NCBI RefSeq assembly: GCF_001457775.1
Contig: NZ_CYSG01000012.1
Coordinates: 62,001-126,000, forward strand
Source: Phaeobacter sp. CECT 5382
Lineage (GTDB): Bacteria > Pseudomonadota > Alphaproteobacteria > Rhodobacterales > Rhodobacteraceae
Length of the DNA: 64,000 nt
Reading direction: 5' to 3'
Under the pieces are notes generated by a model, which was given only the letters and a program-made list of their open reading frames with translations, made no database searches and was not told the DNA's origin. A program made the position numbers and the translations under genes. This document shows, one piece after another, positions 28,845-38,419 of the stretch; the stretch's first letter is position 1, and each line of letters starts with the position of its first letter.

Positions 28845-28935
28845 CCGGGGGAGGGGCTGTGCACCCCACCAAGGGGCGGTATGGGCTCTGCCCCCGGTCT
28901 GCGACTTCCCCCGGAATACTTTTAGAAGGTAAAAG
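28845..28935. repeat. G+C-rich palindromic spacer with a Rhodobacterales-style repeat tail
   Basis: Between convergent dcp and ghrA there is a nested dyad (CCGGGGG 28845-28851 with CCCCCGG 28891-28897, inner GGGG/CCCC) followed by CTTCCCCCGGAATACTTTTAGAAGG. From memory, CCCCCGGA-TATTTT-type tails after a GGGGGCTCTGCCCCC hairpin recur between genes in Rhodobacterales genomes; only one copy is seen here. It may double as terminator. Confidence 0.35.
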
Positions 28936-28962
28936 TCCTCGGTGGGTACTGCTTCATGGCAA

Positions 28963-29889
28963 TCAGTATCCCAGTTCTCGGTCGACCTGATTGAGAAAGG
29001 GGGCACCTGCCTCGCCGCGCTGGATGTTTTCGGCAATCATCTGTGCTGCAGTCACGGCGCGGGTTTCGGCGGCAATATGCGGCGTCACAGTGACCTTTGG
29101 ATGTGCCCAATAGGGATCTGTGGCGGGCAGTGGTTCCACGCGAAACACGTCCAGCGTCGCATGGGCGATATGCCCGGTATCCAGTGCCGCCAGCAGTGCT
29201 GCATCATCAATCAGAGGCCCGCGCCCGGGATTGATGATCCGCGCGCCCTTTGGCAGCTGCGCCAGGGTTTCGGCATTCAGGATGTTTTCGGTGGCCGGTG
29301 TATCTGGCAGCAACAGTACCAGGATTTCCGCCTGCGAGAGGGCCTGGGTCAGACCATCTGGGCCGTGTTGGCAGATGATCCCAGAAATCTCCTTGGGGGA
29401 GCGCGACCAGCCGGTGACGGGAAAGCCAAACTTGGCCAGCCCCTGGGCGCAGGCAGCCCCCAGTGCGCCGAGCCCCAGAACGGCTACCGGACGTTCCTGC
29501 GCTAGAGGTGGCACCACCGGCTCCCATCGGTCCTGTGTTGCGATGCTGCGGTCGATATCGAGGTGATAGCGCAGCACATGGCCTGCGACCCATTCCACCA
29601 TACCGGCCGTGAGGCCGGGATCGACCATCCGGCACAGCGGCATGGTCAAGGTTTGGTTGCCAGTGATCTTTTCCACCCCCGCCCAGAGGCTGAGCACCGC
29701 CTTGCAGCCTGTGTAGGGAGTAAAATCCTGTAAATCTGAATTGGGCGCATAGACGACATAGTCGACATCAGCCGGAGCGTGATCCTGACGCAGGTCCACG
29801 TCCAACCCTGCCTTTTCAAAGGCGGCTGTCAGGGGCGCTTGGTAGCCGGTCCAGCGTTCGGGGCGGGCTGCAAATTGAACCTTGATCAT
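28963..29889 (-). CDS. ghrA: D-2-hydroxyacid dehydrogenase, glyoxylate/hydroxypyruvate reductase A type
   Basis: 308 residues. Dinucleotide-binding AVLGLGALGAACAQGLAKFGFPVTGWSRS near residues 135-163, and catalytic Arg, Glu and His in the blocks NPGRGPLIDDAALLAAL, HATLDVFRVEPLPATDPYW and VTVTPHIAAETR. The N-terminus (MIKVQFAARPERW) is of the GhrA type. It reduces glyoxylate or hydroxypyruvate with NADPH. It lies downstream of rodA by 62 bases on the same strand but probably is not part of that operon functionally. Confidence 0.88.
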   Translation of the reverse strand: MIKVQFAARPERWTGYQAPLTAAFEKAGLDVDLRQDHAPADVDYVVYAPNSDLQDFTPYTGCKAVLSLWAGVEKITGNQTLTMPLCRMVDPGLTAGMVEWVAGHVLRYHLDIDRSIATQDRWEPVVPPLAQERPVAVLGLGALGAACAQGLAKFGFPVTGWSRSPKEISGIICQHGPDGLTQALSQAEILVLLLPDTPATENILNAETLAQLPKGARIINPGRGPLIDDAALLAALDTGHIAHATLDVFRVEPLPATDPYWAHPKVTVTPHIAAETRAVTAAQMIAENIQRGEAGAPFLNQVDRELGY

Positions 29890-29951
29890 GCGGGGAAAGC
29901 TCCTGCTATGTGTGCGTTTTATTGTGTGTTTGGCGGGTGGGGATCAATCAG

Positions 29952-31091
29952 CTAGCGGGGGCGATGGATATTGGCGCTTTGCACCAGGCCAAAGGCCGCC
30001 AGAAGCACCAGCATTGCTGAGCCACCATAGGAGACCAAGGGCAGCGGCACACCCACCACCGGGGCCAGTCCCATGACCATCGACATGTTGACGGCAAAGA
30101 ACAGGAAGAAGGTGATCGCCACGCCTAGCGTTACCAGCGATGAAAACCGGTCCTTGGCGGCCAGTGCGGTGGCGACGCAAAAGACGATGATCAGAATATA
30201 GAGGCTCAGCAGGGTGAAGCCGCCGATAAAGCCGAACTCTTCGGCCAGGGTGGTAAAGATGAAATCAGTATGTTTTTCCGGTAGGAAATTCAGCCGTGAC
30301 TGGGTGCCCTGCATGTAGCCGCGCCCGGACCAGCCACCCGATCCCAGTGCGATTTTTGACTGGGTGATATGGTAGCCTGCCCCCAGCGGATCCTGCGAGG
30401 GGTCGAGGAAGGTGTCGATGCGGCGGTACTGGTAGTTCTTCAGCAGCTGCCAGTCAGTGCCCCGGCTTTGGAACACGGCCGTGACAAGGCCTACGCCTGC
30501 CGCGATGACGGCGGCAAAATAGCCCCAATGCACGCCCGCCAGAAACATCACGCCGCCGCCTGCGGCCAACAACAGGATCGAGGTCCCGAGGTCGGGCTGG
30601 CGCAGCACCAGAAAGGTGGGGAACAGGATCATCAGTACCGGCACCAGCACCCATATCGGGCGCGAACTGCGCTCGGCCGGGAGCCAGTCGTAATAGGCGG
30701 CCAGCAACATCACCAGGGTGATCTTCATCAGCTCTGAAGGCTGCAGACGCATAAATCCAAGGTCGATCCAGCGCTGAGCACCCATGCCTATGGTGCCAAA
30801 AAACTCTACCGCCAGGAGCAGAACGATGGACATCAGATAGGCCAGCACCGAGATATTGCGCCAGAACCAGATCGGCACCATGGCGACCACCAGCATCACA
30901 CACATGCCCAGAAGGAAGCGTTTGAACTGGGGTTCTGCCCAGGGCGAAAATGAACCGCCGGCAACGGAATAGAGCATCAGAAATCCAACCCCCGCAACCG
31001 AAGCCAGCAGCAGCGTCAGTGGCCAGTTGAGATAGAGGATCTTGCGCAGGCCGGTGGGCGTGGATTTGGCGTGGTACTCAAGATAGCTCAT
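29952..31091 (-). CDS. rodA: Rod-shape SEDS peptidoglycan polymerase RodA
   Basis: 379 residues with about ten membrane helices. SEDS-family motifs: GSGGWSGRGYMQGTQSRLNFLPEKHTDFIFTTLAEEFGFIGG in parts near residues 250-295, and the C-terminal GVPLPLVSYGGSAML. The catalytic Asp/Glu lie in the EKHTDFIF block. RodA polymerises glycan strands for elongation together with PBP2, encoded directly upstream with a 4-base overlap. It is last in mreB-mreC-mreD-mrdA-rodA. Confidence 0.95.
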   Translation of the reverse strand: MSYLEYHAKSTPTGLRKILYLNWPLTLLLASVAGVGFLMLYSVAGGSFSPWAEPQFKRFLLGMCVMLVVAMVPIWFWRNISVLAYLMSIVLLLAVEFFGTIGMGAQRWIDLGFMRLQPSELMKITLVMLLAAYYDWLPAERSSRPIWVLVPVLMILFPTFLVLRQPDLGTSILLLAAGGGVMFLAGVHWGYFAAVIAAGVGLVTAVFQSRGTDWQLLKNYQYRRIDTFLDPSQDPLGAGYHITQSKIALGSGGWSGRGYMQGTQSRLNFLPEKHTDFIFTTLAEEFGFIGGFTLLSLYILIIVFCVATALAAKDRFSSLVTLGVAITFFLFFAVNMSMVMGLAPVVGVPLPLVSYGGSAMLVLLAAFGLVQSANIHRPR

Positions 31092-33034
31092 GCCTGATCA
31101 CTGTCCTGACTGCCGCCGCGCTGAAGGCGTTCGCGTTCCAGCCGTTCCTGTTGCGCCTTGATGCGGCTGCGGTCGCCCTTGGGATAAGCTGCCAGCGGCG
31201 GTGTGCCATCGTAAAGAGCCTGCAACATGACATCGCGTGCAATCGGTGCCGCCGCCTTGGAACCGCCGCCGCCATGTTCGACAATGACTGAGACGGCGAA
31301 TTTGGGGTTGTCAAAGGGCGCAAAGCAGACATAGAGCGCGTGGTCGCGGCGATCCCAAGGAAGGTCTTCGTTGCGAATGACACCAGCGGCACGTTCGGCA
31401 GCGGTAATGTTGCGCACCTGGCTGGTGCCGCTTTTGCCGCCCATGCGCATGCCTTCGGCAATGATGCGCGAGCGATAGCCGGTGCCACGCCGGTCGTTGC
31501 TGACCGAATACATGCCACGCCGCACCATACGCAGATTGTTCTCATTCAATCCCAGGGACTCGCCTGCGCCCGAGGGCTGTTCGACGCCATCAATGGATTT
31601 GACCAGTCGCGGCGCGATGCTGCGCCCGGTGGCCAGACGCGCGGTCATCACCGCGAGTTGCAATGGAGACGCCAGAATGAAGCCCTGTCCAATCGAGGCG
31701 TTGACGGTATCGCCCACCAGCCAGTCCTGACCGCGCACCCGTGATTTCCACTCGCGGTTTGGTGCCAGCCCGCTGGCCACGGCCGACATCGGCAGGTCAT
31801 GACGCATGCCCAGACCCAGCCGGTTTGCCATCGCCGAGATCTTGTCGATACCGACCTTGATGGCGAGGTCGTAGTAATAGACATCGCAGGATTGTTTCAG
31901 CGAGGTATTGAGGTCGACATGGCCGTGTCCGGCGCGTTTCCAGCAGTGAAACCGCCGCCCCGAAACCTCCAGATGTCCGGGGCAATAGACCGTGTCCTCG
32001 GGGCCAATCAGCCCGTCTTCGAGGGCGGCCATGACCGTGACCATTTTGAAGGTGGAGCCGGGAGGGTAAGTGCCCTGCACAGTCTTGTTGGCCAGCGGGC
32101 GGTAGGGGTCATCGGTGAGCATCCGATAGTCGGCCACCGAAATGCCGCGCACAAAAAGATTGGGATCAAAGCTTGGTGCCGAGGCCAGAGCGCGCAGATC
32201 ACCGCTTTCGCAATCGACAATGACTACAGCCGCGCTTTCCTTGCCCAGACGCGCCTGAACATAGTTCTGCAGGTCGGCATCCACCGTCAGCTGCATATCG
32301 GCGCCGGCCTGGCCTTCCTTGCGGTCCAGCTCGCGCATGACGCGGCCTGTTGCATTGACCTCGACCCGTTTGGCCCCGGCGGTGCCGCGCAGAACGTCCT
32401 CGCGTTTGGCCTCAAACCCGACCTTGCCGATCTGAAAACGCGGGATGCGCAGGATCGGGTCGGGCCTGTCCAGTTTGCTGAGGTCATAGTCAGAGACCGG
32501 GCCGACATAGCCGACTACATGGGCAAAATCATCCAGCTGCGGATAGATCCGCGTCAGGCCGACCTCTGGCGTGATGCCGGGCAGGGCGGGGGCGTTCACC
32601 GCCACCTTAGAGATGTCTTCCCAGTTTAGCTGATCGGCAAGGGTGATCGGCAAAAACGGCGGTGAGCGGCGCATCTCGACCAAGGCGCGTTCGACGTCTT
32701 CGGGGTCCAGCGTGATCAGGCGCGATAATTTGGCGATCACCTCGCCAACGTCACCAGCATCCTCGGGGACAATGATGATCCGGTAGGAGGGCGAATTATG
32801 GGCCAGGGTCTGGCCGTTGCGGTCAAAGATCTCCCCGCGCGCGGGCGCCAGCAGGCGAATATTGATACGGTTCTCTTCGGCCAGTAGGCGGAACTGATCG
32901 GCCTGATCCACCTGCAGATAGCGCATCCGTGCCGCCAGACCGCCGGCAAAGCCCAGTTGCAACCCGCCGAGCAGCAAGGCGCGACGGCTCAGCTTGCGGT
33001 GGGCCCCTTCGAGTTCCTTGGCATTGCGTTTCAC
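31088..33034 (-). CDS. mrdA: Penicillin-binding protein 2 (transpeptidase)
   Basis: 648 residues from GTG 33034; the GTG shares one base with the mreD stop. One membrane anchor (RRALLLGGLQLGFAGGLAARM, about residues 16-36), a PBP dimerisation domain, and the transpeptidase domain with GTYPPGSTFKMVTVMAAL (SxxK), KQSCDVYYYDLA (SxN-type) and GKSGTSQV (KTG). It crosslinks lateral-wall peptidoglycan in the elongasome with RodA and MreC. Gene order with mreD and rodA is the conserved one. Confidence 0.94.
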   Translation of the reverse strand: MKRNAKELEGAHRKLSRRALLLGGLQLGFAGGLAARMRYLQVDQADQFRLLAEENRINIRLLAPARGEIFDRNGQTLAHNSPSYRIIIVPEDAGDVGEVIAKLSRLITLDPEDVERALVEMRRSPPFLPITLADQLNWEDISKVAVNAPALPGITPEVGLTRIYPQLDDFAHVVGYVGPVSDYDLSKLDRPDPILRIPRFQIGKVGFEAKREDVLRGTAGAKRVEVNATGRVMRELDRKEGQAGADMQLTVDADLQNYVQARLGKESAAVVIVDCESGDLRALASAPSFDPNLFVRGISVADYRMLTDDPYRPLANKTVQGTYPPGSTFKMVTVMAALEDGLIGPEDTVYCPGHLEVSGRRFHCWKRAGHGHVDLNTSLKQSCDVYYYDLAIKVGIDKISAMANRLGLGMRHDLPMSAVASGLAPNREWKSRVRGQDWLVGDTVNASIGQGFILASPLQLAVMTARLATGRSIAPRLVKSIDGVEQPSGAGESLGLNENNLRMVRRGMYSVSNDRRGTGYRSRIIAEGMRMGGKSGTSQVRNITAAERAAGVIRNEDLPWDRRDHALYVCFAPFDNPKFAVSVIVEHGGGGSKAAAPIARDVMLQALYDGTPPLAAYPKGDRSRIKAQQERLERERLQRGGSQDSDQA

Positions 33035-33570
33035 TAGCGGGCTCCCAGGGCTTCGGCCTCGGCGGGCGACAGTTTGCGCACGCCCAAAAGGCCCTGACTG
33101 AACAGAACCACCAAAGGATAGGTGGCGATTGTCGCCAGCATTTCAATCACCGAAAGGCTGAGCGGCGCCTGTTCCACCGCAAAGGCCGACAGAATGAAAC
33201 GATTGAGCAGGGTGATAACAGTCATCACCATAGCCACCAAAAGCCATTCTGCGACAAAGGTCGTCTCCTGATGGGGCTGACTGCGGGATTTCAGAAACTC
33301 CACGCCCAGCACCACCAGCAGGGTCAGCAGGCCGGGGGGGCGGTGAAACAGCATATCTGCCATCAGCATCACCATGACCACCAGTGGGACCGGAACATAA
33401 TCGGGGCGGCGCAGCGCCCAGGCCATGGTCAGCGCAATCAACAGATCCGGTGGCGCCCAGTTGCGGGGCAGGGTGTCGAGCGGCAACAGGCGAAAAAAGA
33501 TCACCGCCAGCGCCAGCCCGGCAAAACCGCAGCGCATGAGTAGGATCCTAGCAGGCGTGTTTTCAACCAT
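33034..33570 (-). CDS. mreD: Rod shape-determining protein MreD
   Basis: 178 residues from ATG 33570; the reading frame is open further upstream within mreC but homology starts here, and the start overlaps the mreC stop by eight bases. Five or six hydrophobic helices (CGFAGLALAVIFFRLLPLD, APPDLLIALTMAWALRRPD, PLVVMVMLMADMLFHRPPGL, and others) match the MreD membrane topology. It is a scaffold component of the elongasome between MreC and PBP2/RodA. Confidence 0.88.
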   Translation of the reverse strand: MVENTPARILLMRCGFAGLALAVIFFRLLPLDTLPRNWAPPDLLIALTMAWALRRPDYVPVPLVVMVMLMADMLFHRPPGLLTLLVVLGVEFLKSRSQPHQETTFVAEWLLVAMVMTVITLLNRFILSAFAVEQAPLSLSVIEMLATIATYPLVVLFSQGLLGVRKLSPAEAEALGAR

Positions 33571-34528
33571 TGCCAGCTCCGTCAGAGCTGTCCTGACTGT
33601 CGCTGGCCTCTCCTGGCGCAGCATTCGGAGCAAGATCACCGGGGCGCGCGCGTGGCGTGGTGGCGCCGGGGGCGGGCACAATCAGCCCGCCGGGGTCGCG
33701 GATTACCTGCGTTCCGTGATGGCGCAGCACCCGCAGATATTCGAGCCGCTCATAGTCGGCCGACAGCCGTACCCGCATGCGTCCACTGCGGTCCTGGGTC
33801 ACCTGACCCACGAGCAGCCCAGCCGGAAACACATCGCCATCGCCTGAGGTGATCACCCGATCACCGGGACGGACCAGATCGGCGTTTTCGAGAAAGGCCA
33901 TCAGGGGGGCTGCGCTATTGTCGCCAGTGACCAATGCGGTCTGGCCCGACGGCTGAATGGTCACCGGCACGGCACTGGCCGCATCGGTCAACAATACCAC
34001 CCGTGCAGTGTTGCGCCCGGTGCCGGAAATCCGCCCCACAAGGCCAATGCCATCCATGGTGGCCCAACCATCCTGAATACCATCGCGCGCACCAACGTTC
34101 AGGATCACCGATTGGCGAAACGGAGAGCCGCTATCGGCCATCACAACGCCGGTAATATAGGTGAGCTGTGGATCTAGCCGCACATTGTTCAGGTCCAACA
34201 GTCGGGCGTTTTCCTGTTCCAGCTGCAGTGCAGCTTCTTTCCACGCCCGCATCTGGCGCAGCTCAGAGCGCAGCTCGCGATTCTGTTCGGCCAGGCGCTG
34301 ATAGCTTTGGAAATCGCGAAACAGATTGACTGTTCCGGTGACGGGCACCATGGCCCAGTCCATATTTGGCACGACGGCATCAATCAGCTGGGCGCGAAAC
34401 CGTTCAACCCGGGGGCTGTCGATGCGCCAGACCAGAAACAGGGCGGCAAGCAGCAGACATAGCACGACGACCAGCAGGCGGCGCAGCGGGGTTGCATAGT
34501 CTTCGCGCTGGGAGCGGTCTTTGGCCAA
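33563..34528 (-). CDS. mreC: Rod shape-determining protein MreC
   Basis: 321 residues. An N-terminal membrane helix (LLVVVLCLLLAALFLVWRI, about 19-37), a coiled coil (LFRDFQSYQRLAEQNRELRSELRQMRAWKEAALQLEQENARLLDL in parts), then the beta-barrel domain (VVMADSGSPFRQSVILNVGARDGI, GLVGRISGTGRNTARVVLLTD, GDNSAAPLMAF). A proline/alanine-rich tail of about 40 residues (PAPGATTPRARPGDLAPN) is variable in the family. It activates PBP2 from the periplasm. The gap to mreB is 61 bases. Confidence 0.93.
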   Translation of the reverse strand: MAKDRSQREDYATPLRRLLVVVLCLLLAALFLVWRIDSPRVERFRAQLIDAVVPNMDWAMVPVTGTVNLFRDFQSYQRLAEQNRELRSELRQMRAWKEAALQLEQENARLLDLNNVRLDPQLTYITGVVMADSGSPFRQSVILNVGARDGIQDGWATMDGIGLVGRISGTGRNTARVVLLTDAASAVPVTIQPSGQTALVTGDNSAAPLMAFLENADLVRPGDRVITSGDGDVFPAGLLVGQVTQDRSGRMRVRLSADYERLEYLRVLRHHGTQVIRDPGGLIVPAPGATTPRARPGDLAPNAAPGEASDSQDSSDGAGNG

Positions 34529-34589
34529 GGGGCTCCTTTCGGGCGCCTGTCAATGCCCGCTCCCAATTACAGTGGCGGGCAGGCAGGGC

Positions 34590-35732
<1,143 letters not shown>

Positions 35733-35905
35733 TTATGGTCGACTAGCGCCTTTTCGCCGGCGTGATGTGGCTGTGGCTGCCAGGGCTTGCACTTTGCGTC
35801 CAGACGTCGAACGCTACCAGAGGTGGTCTAAAGAATCCTGCTGTGAAATCAAAGGCACTGGGGTTTGTGGTTTCTTGTTGTCGAAATACACGCTAGAGGG
35901 CGCAT

Positions 35906-36694
35906 ATGCTGTCATATCAACATATCTATCACGCCGGAAATCTGGCTGATGTGCAAAAGCACGCGCTCTTGGCCTGGATGCTGTCCTACCTCACGCGCAA
36001 GGACAAACCGGTGAGCTATATCGAGACCCACGCGGGGCGAGGCCTTTATCATCTGGATGCGCCCGAGGCGGTGAAAACCGGTGAGGCGGCGGCAGGTATC
36101 GACCGGATCCTTGGTAAAGCCAGCCTCGACCCGGAGCATCCGCTGATGCGCGCACTGGCGGACTGCCGGGCAGAGCATGGCGAAACCGCCTATCCCGGCT
36201 CTCCCCTGATTGCGGCCAGCCTGCTGCGCGACAGCGACAGTCTGCATTTTGCCGAACTGCATCCCGGTGAACATGCCGCCCTGCGTACGGCGCTGCCATG
36301 GCGTCGCGCCAAGCTTTATCTGCAGGACGGCTTCGAGATGGCGCAATCGCTGGCGCCCCCAACCCCACGTCGTGGGCTGTTACTTATTGATCCAAGCTAT
36401 GAGATCAAAAGCGACTATGACCGAATTCCCGGCATTATCGCAGCACTGCATCGCAAGTGGAACGTCGGGATCATCGCGCTGTGGTATCCGATCCTCAAGG
36501 ATGGTGCACATGGTGCCATGCTCAAGGCGCTGGAACAGCAAAACCTGCCTGGGGCGATCCGCCACGAAGTGCGTTTTCCGCCCGCGCGCGAAGGGCACAG
36601 GATGATTGGGTCGGGCATGTTTCTGGTCAACGCCCCCTATGGCGCGGATGCGGAATGTGCGCGGCTGGACAGATTGTTTGCCGATCTGCAATAG
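35906..36694 (+). CDS. rlmJ: 23S rRNA (adenine2030-N6)-methyltransferase RlmJ
   Basis: 262 residues. N-terminal MLSYQHIYHAGNLADVQKHALL is diagnostic of RlmJ, followed by the SAM-binding ETHAGRGLYHL and the catalytic DPSYEIKSDY (DPPY-type) near residues 159-168. It methylates A2030 of 23S rRNA at N6. ATG 35906 follows AGAGGGCGCAT. It is divergent from mreB and stands alone. Confidence 0.92.
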   Translation: MLSYQHIYHAGNLADVQKHALLAWMLSYLTRKDKPVSYIETHAGRGLYHLDAPEAVKTGEAAAGIDRILGKASLDPEHPLMRALADCRAEHGETAYPGSPLIAASLLRDSDSLHFAELHPGEHAALRTALPWRRAKLYLQDGFEMAQSLAPPTPRRGLLLIDPSYEIKSDYDRIPGIIAALHRKWNVGIIALWYPILKDGAHGAMLKALEQQNLPGAIRHEVRFPPAREGHRMIGSGMFLVNAPYGADAECARLDRLFADLQ

Positions 36695-36769
36695 ATCAGG
36701 TGTTGGCGTCGATTGATGCTGCACAGGTATCGGGGATTATACCTGCCTGAACGTAGCGAATGGGCCTGA

Positions 36770-38200
36770 CTAGGGGGTGGATAATGCGGCGTCTTGCGCC
36801 TCCCATGCCTTGATCCAGTCCCAGCCGCCCAGAGCCTCGATCAAGGGGGCCAGCTGGGCTTCAAAGGGTTTCCATTTGTCCAGCCCGGAGCGGTTTATGC
36901 CCTGTCTGACCTGCGTCAGCGAGGCGGTTTTGACTAGGCCCTTGGTGCTTTGCGGTGTCAGGCAGGCAGGATCCCAGTCGAGATCAAGGCGGGTCAGCAG
37001 GGCGCGCATCTGGGCTTCGGGGTGTTCGACCAGTTGGCGATAGGATTGCAGCTGCAGGCGTCCGCCCAGTTTTGGAATGTAGTCGATGAGGGAATCGTAG
37101 TTGGCGCGGATGAAATGGCCGATCCAGCGCAGATCCTTGCTGTAGGCGTGCCCCTCGTGAAAATTAGTGGTGAACAGCGACAGGCCGATATCCAGCGGAT
37201 GGCGCATCATGAAGATAAACCGGGCTTCGGGCAGGATCATGCGGGCATAGCCCATCTCAAACAGATTCTGCGGCAGTTTGTCGATGGAAATTCGGGGCGC
37301 TGTGGCTTCCTGCGCAGACAGATGCGCCAGATAGGCATTGCGCCCGGCGCGGGCCAGAGCGGGATCGGTGTCGCTGCACCAGCTCCAGTCCTGCGCGACT
37401 GCGTTGTGCTGGCGCAGATAGGTCTGGATCGCCTTGCGGGATTCGATCAAGGCGGGGCTTTCGCCAATTGTGGTCACGTCCGGGTGGGCGTTCAGCATGG
37501 ATTCCAACAACGTGGTGCCAGAGCGGGGCAGACCGACGATAAACAGAGGCTGGGCAGTGTCGCCGGTGATGGGAACCTCAGGGAGCCGTGCGGGGTCGAA
37601 GGCCTGCGCCTGCGCTGTGACCTTGGCGGCGGTTTTTGCCGGATCATACTGGCCGGAGGTCGCGTTTTTTGCCTCCTGAAAATACTGGAACGCGATGTCA
37701 GTATGTCCAGAAGAGAAGGCGACTTGTCCGAGGGTGTTGTTGACGCTCGCCAATTCAGTCTGGGTAAGATTGCCCGCAGCTATGAGCTGACGCAACCGTG
37801 CGCTGTAGGAGCTGTCCCAGGCATAGGGCGCGGCACGATAGAGTGCACTAAGGGTCAGGGCTGAGTTGGGTGTGTGCGACAGGATCGTGTCGAAGGCCTG
37901 TGCTGCGCGGGGCTTGTTGCCATTTTGCAGGCTGCGTACCGCGAGCTTACCCCAGGCGGCCAGATTGTCAGGCCAGGTTGAGACAATAGCCTCCAGAACC
38001 TCGATGCCGCGATCGGCGCGTTCAAGACCGAAATAGCAATCAGCAACCAGATCGAGCAAGCCGGGATCAGGCGGGCCACCGGCCACCAAAGGCTGCAGTG
38101 TTGCCAGAACATCCTGAAACTTCCGACTTTTCAGGAGCGGTTCATACAGATTTCTGTCAAAAGCCGCAGGTGGGATTTTGTGAGAGCTGGTCAGGGGCAT
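36770..38200 (-). CDS. TPR-containing sulfotransferase
   Basis: 476 residues. The first half (to about residue 205) is helical with degenerate tetratricopeptide units (LLDLVADCYFGLERADRGIEVLEAIVSTWPDNLAAWGKLA and following). The second half is a PAPS-dependent sulfotransferase: 5'-phosphosulfate loop FIVGLPRSGTTLLESMLNAHP near residues 219-239 and 3'-phosphate region FIFMMRHPLDIGLSLFTTNF near 329-348. The acceptor is not predictable; cell-surface polysaccharide or peptide tyrosine are possibilities in Roseobacters. It is monocistronic. Confidence 0.85.
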   Translation of the reverse strand: MPLTSSHKIPPAAFDRNLYEPLLKSRKFQDVLATLQPLVAGGPPDPGLLDLVADCYFGLERADRGIEVLEAIVSTWPDNLAAWGKLAVRSLQNGNKPRAAQAFDTILSHTPNSALTLSALYRAAPYAWDSSYSARLRQLIAAGNLTQTELASVNNTLGQVAFSSGHTDIAFQYFQEAKNATSGQYDPAKTAAKVTAQAQAFDPARLPEVPITGDTAQPLFIVGLPRSGTTLLESMLNAHPDVTTIGESPALIESRKAIQTYLRQHNAVAQDWSWCSDTDPALARAGRNAYLAHLSAQEATAPRISIDKLPQNLFEMGYARMILPEARFIFMMRHPLDIGLSLFTTNFHEGHAYSKDLRWIGHFIRANYDSLIDYIPKLGGRLQLQSYRQLVEHPEAQMRALLTRLDLDWDPACLTPQSTKGLVKTASLTQVRQGINRSGLDKWKPFEAQLAPLIEALGGWDWIKAWEAQDAALSTP

Positions 38201-38324
38201 GCCGAACGCCGATCACGAGAGGAGCATAAAGAACCAGCATAGCAGAGGGGTCTTTCGATGGCGTAAACGCCTGACGAGCTGAGGCTCAACAGCCCGCATC
38301 GCAAAGTACCACCAGCCCAAGAAA

Positions 38325-38362
38325 AAGCCGCCCATCTCCTGTGGATCAGGACCGGGCGGCTT
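38325..38362 (-). terminator. Intrinsic terminator of leuA
   Basis: On the minus strand AAGCCGCCC pairs with GGGCGGCTT (9 bp), enclosing an inner TCCTG/CAGGA stem, followed by TTTTTC. It lies about 60 bases after the leuA stop. Confidence 0.85.
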
Positions 38363-38419
38363 GCTTGGGAACCATCTGACGGGGCCGCAGTCAGAGAAAT
38401 TGCATCTCGTGGAGCGGCG